From: Pseudomonas tritici
Lineage (GTDB): Bacteria > Pseudomonadota > Gammaproteobacteria > Pseudomonadales > Pseudomonadaceae
Direction of reading: 5' to 3'
Length of the DNA stretch: 64,000 bases
Assembly (NCBI RefSeq): GCF_014268275.3
Contig: NZ_CP077084.1
Span: 3,906,001 to 3,970,000 of the forward strand
In this document: positions 55,390 through 64,000 of the stretch, in pieces
Layout: the number at the start of each line of letters is the position of its first letter
How positions within the stretch are numbered: the first letter of the stretch is position 1
Made by a program: the position numbers and the translations under genes
Notes under the pieces: model-generated
What the model was told of the DNA's origin: nothing
Database searches by the model: none
What the model saw: the letters and a program-made list of their open reading frames with translations, nothing else

Positions 55390-56711
55390 TACTTTCTCCG
55401 CTGTTTTGGGCTGAGTCGATCGAGTTGGGCGAGGTGATTGAGCTTTTCACCGATCTTCAGCTCCAGGCCACGGGGCACCGGCTGGTAGAACGGTTGTGGC
55501 TCAAGGTCGTCGGGGAAGTAATCTTCACCGGCAGCATAGGCGTCCGGTTCATCGTGGGCATAACGGTATTCATCGCCGTAACCCAGTTGTTTCATCAGCT
55601 TGGTCGGGGCGTTGCGCAGGTGCAGCGGCACTTCCAGGGAGCCGTGTTCGGCCGCGGCGCGCAGCGCGGACTTGAAGCCCATGTACACCGCGTTGCTTTT
55701 AGGTGCGCAGGCCAAATAGGTAATGGCCTGGGCCACTGCCAATTCGCCTTCCGGGCTGCCCAGGCGCTCCTGAACTTCCCACGCCGCCAGGCACAGGCTC
55801 AGCGCACGCGGGTCGGCGTTGCCGATGTCTTCGCTGGCCATGCGCACCACACGGCGGGCAAGGTAAAGCGGGTCGCAGCCGCCGTCGATCATGCGCGCGA
55901 ACCAGTACAGCGCGCCGTCCGGGTTGGAACCGCGTACGGATTTGTGCAGCGCCGATATCTGGTCGTAGAAGGCTTCGCCGCCCTTGTCGAAGCGCCGACG
56001 CGTATCGCCGAGCAGGCTTTGCAGGAGGTCGACGCCAATTTCATTGCCGTCTTCGGCGAGGTCCGAGGCGTTTTCCAGCAGGTTGAGAAAGCGGCGCCCG
56101 TCACCGTCGGCGGCGCTCATCAGTATCTTGAAGCCTTCATCGCTGAGACTCAGCTGGCGCTTGCCCAGACCCTTGTCTTCGCTTAACGCACGCCGCAACA
56201 GCTTTCGCATCGCCGCCTCGTCCAGGCTTTTCAGCACATAGACGCGCGCCCGCGAAAGCAAGGCGTTGTTCAATTCAAAAGAAGGGTTCTCGGTGGTGGC
56301 ACCGATAAAGATCAGCGTGCCGTCTTCCACATAGGGCAGGAACGCATCCTGCTGCGATTTGTTGAAGCGATGCACTTCATCGACAAACAGGATGGTGCGC
56401 TTGCCGTATTGCCCGGCCTGCTGCTTGGCGACTTCCACCGCCTGGCGGATCTCCTTGACCCCGGCGAGCACCGCGGAGACCGTCTCGAAGTGTGCATCCG
56501 AGACCTTCGCCAGCAGCCGCGCCAGGGTGGTTTTACCCACGCCCGGCGGCCCCCAGAAGATCATCGAATGCAGTGCGCCCTGCTCCAAGGCTTCGCGCAG
56601 GGGCTTACCGCGCGCGAGCAGGTGTTCCTGACCGACGTACTCATCCAGGTTGGTCGAGCGCAAGCGCGCGGCCAGGGGCTGGGCAATCGGGTCACTTCGA
56701 AACAGGTCCAT
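55389..56711 (-). CDS. rarA: Replication-associated recombination protein A
   Basis: This 440-aa AAA+ ATPase (MgsA/WRNIP1 type) has Walker [15 protein letters not shown], Walker [18 protein letters not shown], sensor 1 GATTENPSF, and a C-terminal tetramerisation region. It acts at stalled replication forks with SSB and RecA. Confidence 0.96.
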
Positions 56712-56738
56712 GGGCAGCGTTTGAAACCTCTGGGGGAT

Positions 56739-57362
56739 TTATTCCTGGATCACATCGGCACCCTTGGGGATGTCGAACTTGAACTTGGACGCCGGCACCG
56801 GCTGGTTGGCCTTGACCCCGGAGAACAGGATATCGGTGCGTTGGCCGACGCTGTCGACCAGGCGCATGTTATTGATCACGCCGTTGCCAAACGACAGGGA
56901 CAGTGTGTCAAACAGGGTGTCCTTGGATTTCGGCTTGAGGGTGAACTCAATGACGTTGCTGGTTTGCTTGGACGTGATGTCGAAGCTGTCGTTGATTTTC
57001 GACACATCGCCCGACAGCAACAGCGCCGGGGTCTGGTTCAGGCGCGGGTCGAGCTTCTTGATGGTCGCCTGTTCCAGGTCCGGGTCCCACAGGGTGACCT
57101 TCTGGCCATCGGACACGATGGTCTGCTCAGCCTTGCCTTCCGTATGCCAGTAGAACAGGCCCGGGCGCTGCACGGCCATTTCGCCTGCAGTTTCCTGCAA
57201 CTGGGTGCCGCCGGCATCCAGGGTCAGCTGGGAAAAGCGCGCAGTCAGCGTTTGGGATTTGTCCAACAGGTTCTTCAGGCTGGCGACGGAAGCCGGGTCA
57301 GCGTGAGCCGAAACAGCGGTCAGGGCCAGTGCCGGCAACAACAGCATGCGGATAAGACGCAT
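56739..57362 (-). CDS. lolA: Outer-membrane lipoprotein carrier protein LolA
   Basis: The start at [21 protein letters not shown] is preferred (AGGA 6 nt upstream; the ATG four codons earlier has none). The protein of about 207 aa has a Sec signal and LolA features: [30 protein letters not shown] and [14 protein letters not shown]. It ferries lipoproteins from LolCDE to LolB across the periplasm. Confidence 0.96.
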   Translation of the reverse strand: MRLIRMLLLPALALTAVSAHADPASVASLKNLLDKSQTLTARFSQLTLDAGGTQLQETAGEMAVQRPGLFYWHTEGKAEQTIVSDGQKVTLWDPDLEQATIKKLDPRLNQTPALLLSGDVSKINDSFDITSKQTSNVIEFTLKPKSKDTLFDTLSLSFGNGVINNMRLVDSVGQRTDILFSGVKANQPVPASKFKFDIPKGADVIQE

Positions 57363-57416
57363 GGGAGTCCTCATTGAGTAGTCAGGGCGCGCCGCGTGCT
57401 GCCACGCGGCACGGGG

Positions 57417-59822
57417 TCAGTCGCGCATCTGCCCGGGGGCAATGACTTCGCGCGAGCCGTTGGTGTTCATTGCGGTGACGACGCCGGCATTTTCCATGGA
57501 TTCGATCATGCGGGCGGCGCGGTTGTAGCCAATCTTGAGTTTGCGTTGCACGGCAGAAATCGACGCGCGACGGCTTTCCAGCACGAAGGCCACGGCTTCG
57601 TCGTACAGCGCGTCGGTCTCGGCATCATCGTCGCCACTGCTGCCGCCGTCGAAGCCACTGCCGGCTTCTTCAACGCCTGCGAGGATGTCGTCGTTGTATT
57701 CCGGCGCGCCGCGCAGTTTCCAGGCTTCCACCACGCGGTGTACTTCATCGTCGGAAACAAACGCGCCGTGCACCCGGATCGGCAGGCTGGTGCCTGGCGG
57801 CATGTAGAGCATGTCACCGTGGCCCAGCAGTTGCTCGGCGCCGCCCTGGTCGATGATGGTCCGCGAGTCGATCTTGCTCGACACCTGGAACGCCATGCGC
57901 GTCGGGATGTTGGCCTTGATCAGGCCGGTGATCACGTCCACCGACGGACGCTGGGTCGCGAGGATCAAGTGGATACCGGCCGCCCGAGCTTTCTGGGCGA
58001 TACGTGCGATGAGTTCTTCGACCTTCTTGCCGACGATCATCATCATGTCGGCAAATTCGTCGACCACCACCACGATGGTCGGCAGCTTGGTCAGCAGCGG
58101 CGCTTCGTCGTGGATGCTTTCGCGCTTGTACAGCGGGTCGGCCAGCGGTGTGCCGGCGTCCTGGGCTTCCTTGACCTTGGCGTTGAAGCCCGACAGGTTA
58201 CGTACGCCCATCTTCGCCATCAACTTGTAGCGGCGCTCCATCTCGGCAACGCTCCAACGCAACGCGTTGGCGGCGTCCTTCATGTCAGTGACCACAGGGC
58301 ACAGCAGGTGCGGGATGCCCTCGTAGATCGACAATTCCAACATCTTCGGGTCGATCATGATCAGCTTGGCGTCATCCGGGCCGGACTTGAACAGGATCGA
58401 CAGGATCATCGCGTTCACGCCCACCGACTTACCGGAACCGGTGGTACCCGCGACCAGCAGATGAGGCATTTTCGCCAGGTCAGTGATTACCGGCTTGCCG
58501 CCGATGTCGTGACCCAGGGCCAGGGTGACCGGCGATTTGAAGTTATCGTATTCCGGCGTCGACAGGACTTCGGAGAAGCGCACGATCTGGCGGTCTTCGT
58601 TGGGGATTTCGATACCCACGGTGGTTTTGCCGGGGATCACTTCCACCACGCGCACGCTGGTCACGGCCAGGGAACGCGCCAAGTCTTTCGCCAGGTTGGA
58701 AATACGGCTGACCTTGACGCCCGCAGCCGGCTGGATCTCGTAACGGGTAATCACCGGGCCGGGGTGGATCGAGTCCACCGTCACTTCGACGCCGAATTCC
58801 TTGAGCTTGATTTCCAGCAGGTGGCCGACGGCCGCCAGCGACTCTGGGGAATAATTGAGTTGTTTCTTTTCGGCCGGGTCGAGAATCGAGATCGGCGGCA
58901 AGGTACCTTCGACGGCGCTGTCGACGAACAACGGCGCCTGTTTCTCTTTTTGCACGCGAGCGCTGGGCTCGGGGGCCTTGGGCGGTGCCGGGGCAATCAC
59001 TGGCGGCACCTGCTTCTCGCGGTCCGACATGTGCTTGCTCAGGGCTTGCTCGCGTTCGATCAGGCGTTCCTTGACCTTGGCCTGTTCGCGTCGGTCCGGC
59101 GTGCTCGGGGCCACCACCTCGTTGACGCGGGTGTCCACCTCACGCAGTTGGGCCACCATGCGTTTGCGGTCCACACGGGCCGACCACCAGCGATTGGCCG
59201 CGCCCTGGAACAACTCCAGCAGGTCGAGGGTGATCTTGCCTGTCACGTCCATCACCTTGAACCACGACAGATCGGTGAACACGGTGAGGCCGAACAGGAA
59301 CAGCGCAATAAACATCAGGGTGCTGCCCTGGATATTCAGGCTCTTGCGCGCCAGGTCGCCGAGGCTTTCGCCCAGCGCACCGCCCGCACCCGCCGGCAAG
59401 CCGGTCGGTGCATGAAAATGGATATGGGCCAGGGCCGCGCCGGACAGCACCAGAAACACCAGGCCGATCAGGCGCCACGAAAACAGCCAACCGCTCCACT
59501 CCCAGGGTTCGTGACGCTGGCGGAAGATCTGCCAGGTCTTTATCGCCAGCAGCAACGGGAAGATATACGCGAAGTAACCCAGCACCATAAACAGGATATC
59601 GGCGCTGTAGGAACCGGCGGGGCCGCCGAAGTTCTGCACGTCTTCGATCTTGCTGTTATGGCTCCAGCCCGGATCGTCTTTGCCATACGTGAGCAAGGCC
59701 ATCATCAGGAACAGGCACAGCGCGCCGATAGCGATCAGCGCACCTTCCTTGAGGCGATAATGCAGGTGCTGGCGCCAGGCCGGCACGACTGCTGCTTTAG
59801 GTGTTGCGGCGGATTTCTTCAA
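57417..59822 (-). CDS. ftsK: DNA translocase FtsK
   Basis: This 801-aa protein has four N-terminal membrane helices, a linker rich in charged residues, the ATPase motor ([19 protein letters not shown]; Walker [14 protein letters not shown]) and the KOPS-binding gamma winged helix ([28 protein letters not shown]). It clears chromosomes from the septum and activates XerCD. The only suitable start is TTG at 59822, with AGGAAAAG upstream and an in-frame stop eight codons before it. Confidence 0.96.
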   Translation of the reverse strand: MKKSAATPKAAVVPAWRQHLHYRLKEGALIAIGALCLFLMMALLTYGKDDPGWSHNSKIEDVQNFGGPAGSYSADILFMVLGYFAYIFPLLLAIKTWQIFRQRHEPWEWSGWLFSWRLIGLVFLVLSGAALAHIHFHAPTGLPAGAGGALGESLGDLARKSLNIQGSTLMFIALFLFGLTVFTDLSWFKVMDVTGKITLDLLELFQGAANRWWSARVDRKRMVAQLREVDTRVNEVVAPSTPDRREQAKVKERLIEREQALSKHMSDREKQVPPVIAPAPPKAPEPSARVQKEKQAPLFVDSAVEGTLPPISILDPAEKKQLNYSPESLAAVGHLLEIKLKEFGVEVTVDSIHPGPVITRYEIQPAAGVKVSRISNLAKDLARSLAVTSVRVVEVIPGKTTVGIEIPNEDRQIVRFSEVLSTPEYDNFKSPVTLALGHDIGGKPVITDLAKMPHLLVAGTTGSGKSVGVNAMILSILFKSGPDDAKLIMIDPKMLELSIYEGIPHLLCPVVTDMKDAANALRWSVAEMERRYKLMAKMGVRNLSGFNAKVKEAQDAGTPLADPLYKRESIHDEAPLLTKLPTIVVVVDEFADMMMIVGKKVEELIARIAQKARAAGIHLILATQRPSVDVITGLIKANIPTRMAFQVSSKIDSRTIIDQGGAEQLLGHGDMLYMPPGTSLPIRVHGAFVSDDEVHRVVEAWKLRGAPEYNDDILAGVEEAGSGFDGGSSGDDDAETDALYDEAVAFVLESRRASISAVQRKLKIGYNRAARMIESMENAGVVTAMNTNGSREVIAPGQMRD

Positions 59823-60318
59823 AACGGGTCTTTTCCTGCGCCTTTAGCGCGTCCATCTGTTGAATGACTGCAAATGCTGCCCAATCCGAGCAGCTGAAAA
59901 ATGAACGAGTGTCGTTGAATCTACTTTTACCATTGGGCGATTGCTGGATGAAATGAGGAAAGCGCCACAATGCCCGCATTGTACGGGTTTGTGACTGCGA
60001 TGCCACGCCCTGGCCCTTCACCCGGCAGCCTAGCCAATCGCGTCTCACAACATGTTCAATTTGAGCATGCATTGTCTTTGCTGACAAAGGCTTATGAGCT
60101 GTTTTTATCAATCCAGGCCAGCTTGGCAAATGGCCTGCATCGAACCGACCCGATTACGACCGCGTCCCCGACACAGAGTTGCAGAAACACCTGCTCACGC
60201 TAATACGCCTGAAAGGCCGATTCGGGCTGGCCCGATGGCGCCAGGTCGACAATAATCAGCACTGCGCAAGCAGGTGTCACACCTGTCACTCCCCTCCCCT
60301 TCCGTAAGCCTGGATGCC
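59823..60318. other. Intergenic region between divergent ftsK and aat
   Basis: About 500 bp with no supported gene. The short open frames on both strands have no ribosome-binding site and mostly contain low-complexity Arg/Pro/Ser translation. It should hold the divergent promoters of ftsK and aat, but I could not fix -35/-10 pairs with confidence. Confidence 0.45.
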
Positions 60319-60999
60319 ATGCTGACCTGGTTACAACGCGATTCACTGACCTTCCCTCCGCTGGCCAAGGCCATGCGCGAGCCCAATGGCCTGCTCGCGG
60401 CCGGTGGCGACCTCTCGGCCGAACGGCTGGTGCAAGCCTACCGTCATGGCTGCTTCCCTTGGTTCTCGGAGGGCCAGCCGATCCTCTGGTGGTCGCCTGA
60501 CCCACGCACCGTCATATTCCCCGACGAACTGCATGTGTCTCGCAGCCTGGGCAAACTGTTGCGCCAGCAGCGCTACAGTGTCACCTTCGACCAGGACTTC
60601 GCTGCGGTCATCCAGGCCTGCGCCGCACCGCGCGCCTATGCCGATGGGACCTGGATCACTGAAGGCATACAGAGCGCCTACCTGGCACTTCACCAGCGCG
60701 GCTTCGCCCACTCGGTCGAGGTCTGGGACGGCGGCGAACTGGTGGGCGGCCTGTATGGCCTGGCGATGGGCCAATTGTTTTTCGGCGAATCGATGTTCAG
60801 CCGCGCCGACAACGCTTCGAAATTCGGCTTCGCCACGTTGACCCGCCAATTGCAGGCCTGGGGTTTCGTGCTGGTCGACTGCCAGATGCCCAACGACCAC
60901 CTGCACAGCCTGGGTGCCCGCGCCCTATCCCGCAGCGAATTCGCAGGTTTCCTGCGTGACCATCTGGACCAGCCCAACGCCGGACCGTGGGTTTCTTAA
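60319..60999 (+). CDS. aat: Leucyl/phenylalanyl-tRNA-protein transferase
   Basis: This 226-aa protein starts [18 protein letters not shown] and contains [22 protein letters not shown] and [15 protein letters not shown], characteristic of Aat. It adds Leu or Phe to proteins with N-terminal Arg or Lys, making them substrates of ClpS-ClpAP. The next gene, bpt, does a parallel job. Confidence 0.97.
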   Translation: MLTWLQRDSLTFPPLAKAMREPNGLLAAGGDLSAERLVQAYRHGCFPWFSEGQPILWWSPDPRTVIFPDELHVSRSLGKLLRQQRYSVTFDQDFAAVIQACAAPRAYADGTWITEGIQSAYLALHQRGFAHSVEVWDGGELVGGLYGLAMGQLFFGESMFSRADNASKFGFATLTRQLQAWGFVLVDCQMPNDHLHSLGARALSRSEFAGFLRDHLDQPNAGPWVS

Positions 61000-61054
61000 G
61001 CGACTTGCGCACTCCTGGCTTACACTTATTTCAAAGCTTATCCGAGGGTTGATC

Positions 61055-61762
61055 ATGACCGAGTTGGCGCGTTTGAAGTTTTATGCCACTCAACCCCACT
61101 CTTGCAGCTATCTGCCCGACGAGCAGGCCACCACACTGTTCCTCGACCCCAGCCAGCCGATGGACGTGCATGTGTATGCCGACCTCTCGGAAATGGGCTT
61201 TCGGCGCAGTGGCGATCATTTGTACCGGCCGCATTGCCAGAACTGTAATGCCTGCGTGCCGGCACGCATCCCTGTGGCGCAGTTTCTGCCGGACCGTAAC
61301 CAGAAACGCATCCTCAAGCGCAACGCCGATCTGACGGTAATGCCAGCCAAGCCGCGCTTCACCGAAGAATACTTCGACCTGTACCAGCGTTATATCGAGG
61401 AGCGGCACGCCGACGGCGATATGTTCCCGCCCAGTCGCGACCAGTTTTCCACGTTCCTGGTGCGCGACCTGCCCTTCTCACGCTTCTACGAGTTTCGTGC
61501 GGACGGCCGCCTGGTGGCCGTCGCCGTGACCGATTTGCTGCCAAACGGGCTTTCAGCGGTCTATACCTTTTATGAGCCTGCGGAAGAACGCCGTAGCCTG
61601 GGACGCTTCGCGATCCTCTGGCAAATTGGCGAAGCGCTGCGCCAGGAACTGGAGGCGGTGTACCTCGGCTACTGGATCAAGAACTGCAAAAAGATGAATT
61701 ACAAGACCCAATATCGACCGATTGAACTGCTGATTAATCAAAGATGGGTCACACTTAACTAG
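61055..61762 (+). CDS. bpt: Aspartate/glutamate leucyltransferase (Bpt)
   Basis: This 235-aa ATE1-like enzyme starts [26 protein letters not shown]. The Cys cluster is [15 protein letters not shown] and the C-terminal block [24 protein letters not shown]. Bpt transfers Leu to N-terminal Asp or Glu, giving an N-degron. Older annotation calls it arginyltransferase. Confidence 0.96.
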
Positions 61763-61862
61763 AACCCCTTGGCTTAAACACCCTTTTTCGGGCACAATGC
61801 ACGCCGCTTTTGCCTGGCGCAGTTGCACCGGGCCATTCACTGGATACCGAGGGCTTTACTGC

Positions 61863-62081
61863 ATGTCGAAAGAAGACAGCTTCGAAATGGAAGGCACTGT
61901 CGTCGACACCCTGCCCAACACCATGTTTCGTGTGGAGTTGGAAAATGGGCACGTCGTAACCGCGCATATCTCCGGCAAGATGCGCAAGAACTACATTCGT
62001 ATTCTTACCGGCGACAAAGTGCGCGTCGAGCTGACGCCCTATGACTTGAGCAAAGGGCGCATCACTTACCGCGCTCGCTAA
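61863..62081 (+). CDS. infA: Translation initiation factor IF-1
   Basis: This 72-aa OB-fold protein ([19 protein letters not shown], ending [12 protein letters not shown]) has the standard IF-1 length and sequence. It sits in the A site during 30S initiation. It is followed by its own terminator and converges on clpA. Confidence 0.98.
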
Positions 62082-62093
62082 GCAAGTCAATAC

Positions 62094-62121
62094 AAAACGC
62101 CCGGTTATGCCGGGCGTTTTT
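62094..62121 (+). terminator. Terminator of infA
   Basis: AAAACGCCCGG (62094-62104), loop, CCGGGCGTTTT (62110-62120) and more T: a rho-independent terminator. Confidence 0.93.
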
Positions 62122-62151
62122 GTGTGTGTGCGATTTAACAGATACTGGTTA

Positions 62152-62166
62152 AGCCAGCTCCCACAT
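62152..62166 (-). repeat. Truncated REP arm
   Basis: AAGCCAGCTCCCACA is the inner part of a GCTGGC-type REP without its outer half or partner. Confidence 0.5.
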
Positions 62167-62213
62167 TTGGTCTTTATTGACCTGAAGACTGCATTGCACA
62201 ATCAGAGACAGCA

Positions 62214-62237
62214 AAAAGGCGCCTTTCGGCGCCTTTT
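62214..62237 (-). terminator. Terminator of clpA
   Basis: AAAAGGCGCC (62214-62223) and GGCGCCTTTT (62228-62237) form a 10-bp stem with a four-base loop; on the minus strand it ends in a T run just beyond the clpA stop. Confidence 0.9.
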
Positions 62238-62256
62238 GCTTTGTTGCAGTCAGCTA

Positions 62257-64000
62257 TCAGGCCATTTCAGCCGTGGTTTCGAAGTCAAAGGTCAGCTCGC
62301 CGTCCTTCAGATCGATGTGCACCACGCCACCATGGTCGGAAAGCTCGCCAAACAGGATCTCTTCGGCCAGCGGCCGCTTGATCTTGTCCTGGATCAGACG
62401 CGCCATCGGGCGTGCGCCCATTGCCGCATCGTAGCCGCCTTCGGCGATCCAGCTGCGCGCCGCTTCCGAAACCTCCAGTTGCACGCGCTTGTCTTCCAAC
62501 TGCGCCTGGAGCTCGGTGAGGAACTTGTCCACCACACTTTTGATGACCTCATGGCTGAGGCGACCAAATTGGATAATGGTATCCAGGCGGTTGCGGAACT
62601 CAGGCGTAAAGCTCTTCTTGATCACTTCCATGGCATCAGAAGAGTGATCTTGATGACTGAAGCCAATCGAAGCGCGCGCGGCCGTTTCGGCACCGGCGTT
62701 GGTGGTCATGATCACGATCACGTTGCGGAAGTCCGCTTTGCGCCCGTTGTTGTCGGTCAGGGTCCCGTGGTCCATCACCTGCAACAGCAGGTTGAAGACT
62801 TCCGGGTGGGCCTTCTCGATTTCATCGAGCAGCAACACGCAATGCGGCTGCTTGGTGATCGCCTCGGTCAACAGTCCGCCCTGGTCGAAACCGACATAGC
62901 CAGGAGGCGCACCGATCAGGCGCGACACGGTGTGCCGCTCCATGTATTCGGACATGTCGAAGCGCACCAGCTCGATCCCCATGGCCTTGGCCAACTGCCG
63001 CGCCGCTTCGGTCTTGCCGACGCCGGTCGGGCCTGCGAACAGGAACGAACCGACAGGCTTGTCCGGCGACTTGAGGCCCGCACGCGACAGCTTGATCGCA
63101 GTGGACAGCGCGTCGATGGCCGCGTCCTGGCCAAATACGGTGAGCTTGAGGTCGCGCTCCAGGTTACGCAGCAGTTCCTTATCAGAACTGTTGACGTGTT
63201 TAGGTGGAATCCGCGCAATCTTCGCCACGATATCCTCGACTTGAGGCACGTCAATGCGTTTTACGCGTTTCTCGACCGGCTGCAGGCGCTGGTAAGCACC
63301 CGCCTCGTCAATCACATCGATGGCCTTGTCCGGCATGTGCCGGTCATTGATGTAGCGCGACGCCAGCTCAGCCGCCGCACGTAAGGCTTCATCGGTGTAC
63401 TCGATACCGTGGTGCGCTTCGAAGCGCCCCTTGAGCCCGCGCAGGATGCCGATGGTGTCTTCCACCGAAGGCTCGGACACATCGACTTTCTGGAAGCGAC
63501 GCGCCAAGGCACGGTCTTTCTCGAAGATGCCGCGAAATTCCTGGAACGTGGTCGAGCCGATGCAACGGATATCACCCGAGGACAACAACGGCTTGAGCAG
63601 GTTGGAGGCGTCCATCACCCCACCGGAGGCCGCACCGGCACCAATGATCGTGTGGATCTCGTCGATGAACAGGATGGCCTGCGGGCGTTTTTTCAGCTCG
63701 CCGAGCAACGCCTTGAAGCGCTTCTCGAAATCGCCCCGATACTTGGTCCCGGCGAGCAAAGCGCCGAGATCAAGGGAGTAGACGACGCTGTTGGCCAGCA
63801 GGTCCGGCACCTGGTTATCCACGATGCGCTTGGCCAGGCCTTCGGCGATCGCGGTTTTACCCACGCCCGCCTCACCCACCAGCAACGGGTTGTTCTTGCG
63901 ACGACGCGCAAGGATCTGCGCGACGCGCTCAACTTCAAGCTCACGCCCCACCAGCGGATCGATCCGCCCCTGGCGCGCCAGTTCATTGAGGTTGCTGGCA
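62257..64000 (-). CDS. clpA: ATP-dependent Clp protease ATPase subunit ClpA, N-terminus outside the window
   Basis: The frame runs to the window edge, so about 580 of roughly 755 residues are seen and the N-terminal ClpS-binding domain is missing. D1 shows [16 protein letters not shown] and [16 protein letters not shown]2 shows [29 protein letters not shown] and a C-terminal ClpP-contacting region. It unfolds N-degron substrates delivered by ClpS, fitting with the neighbouring aat and bpt. clpS is expected just upstream, outside the window. Confidence 0.97.
   Translation of the reverse strand, partial: ASNLNELARQGRIDPLVGRELEVERVAQILARRRKNNPLLVGEAGVGKTAIAEGLAKRIVDNQVPDLLANSVVYSLDLGALLAGTKYRGDFEKRFKALLGELKKRPQAILFIDEIHTIIGAGAASGGVMDASNLLKPLLSSGDIRCIGSTTFQEFRGIFEKDRALARRFQKVDVSEPSVEDTIGILRGLKGRFEAHHGIEYTDEALRAAAELASRYINDRHMPDKAIDVIDEAGAYQRLQPVEKRVKRIDVPQVEDIVAKIARIPPKHVNSSDKELLRNLERDLKLTVFGQDAAIDALSTAIKLSRAGLKSPDKPVGSFLFAGPTGVGKTEAARQLAKAMGIELVRFDMSEYMERHTVSRLIGAPPGYVGFDQGGLLTEAITKQPHCVLLLDEIEKAHPEVFNLLLQVMDHGTLTDNNGRKADFRNVIVIMTTNAGAETAARASIGFSHQDHSSDAMEVIKKSFTPEFRNRLDTIIQFGRLSHEVIKSVVDKFLTELQAQLEDKRVQLEVSEAARSWIAEGGYDAAMGARPMARLIQDKIKRPLAEEILFGELSDHGGVVHIDLKDGELTFDFETTAEMA

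Noticed and set aside
57396..59867. An 823-codon plus-strand open frame
   Set aside because: It mirrors ftsK on the opposite strand and has the Arg/His/Gln-rich composition of a shadow.
59970..60505. Short frames between ftsK and aat
   Set aside because: No start signals; part overlaps aat on the other strand.

Overview
The window is chromosomal DNA of a Pseudomonas, most likely of the P. fluorescens group. The evidence is the high-GC gene set, a GacS-type hybrid sensor kinase, Pseudomonas-type REP/REPIN repeats with a GTGGGAGC(T/G)GGCTTGC core, and the conserved block cysG-serS-crcB-rarA-lolA-ftsK-aat-bpt-infA-clpA. The species assignment is inference from gene content; no database search was possible. 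Most of the window is ordinary core genome, with accessory material in two stretches (about 0.8-4.4 kb and 16-28 kb).

Layout. 1-777: 3' part of an AraC-type regulator. 1208-4374: a compact, translationally coupled operon with a 43-codon acidic peptide, a YcaO-domain protein, a divergent SAM methyltransferase and an S33-type alpha/beta hydrolase, closed by a long perfect hairpin. It looks like a small ribosomal-peptide (RiPP) pathway that I cannot match to a described class, and it is the best candidate for an undescribed system. 4419-10342 (minus): a glpSTPQUV-like glycerol/polyol ABC importer. It has a good sigma-54 promoter and an array of TGAACA half-sites upstream, and a divergent GAF/AAA+ sigma-54 activator (10708-12525). 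12522-16231 (minus): TonB-dependent receptor, ECF sigma factor and FecR-type regulator.

16-28 kb is a patchwork: small hypothetical proteins, a GAF/EAL phosphodiesterase, a PAS/GGDEF cyclase, lipoproteins, and a small membrane protein preceded by an overlapping 53-codon ORF. It also holds a 3.5-kb decayed element between a tRNA-Ser gene and a 116-bp partial copy of it. That element retains an integrase tail, a spanin fragment and three 23-bp IS-end-like repeats.

28-36 kb: a YccA membrane protein, then the minus-strand operon comEC-exbB-exbD-lpxK-trm112-kdsB-ptp-murB (envelope precursors and LPS). 36-40 kb: a DUF2062 protein, a wrecked two-component system fused into one pseudogene, and gacS. 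40-52 kb: housekeeping genes punctuated by REPINs: ldhA, META-domain lipoprotein, TlpA thioredoxin, arsC-like, wrbA, DNA glycosylase, ttcA, Yip1, SprT, CoA-transferase, tusDCBE-ybiB, glutathionyl-hydroquinone reductase. 52.3-64 kb: cysG, serS, crcB, rarA, lolA and ftsK on minus; aat, bpt and infA on plus; and the C-terminal three quarters of clpA, cut by the window end. Aat, Bpt and ClpA together form the bacterial N-degron pathway.
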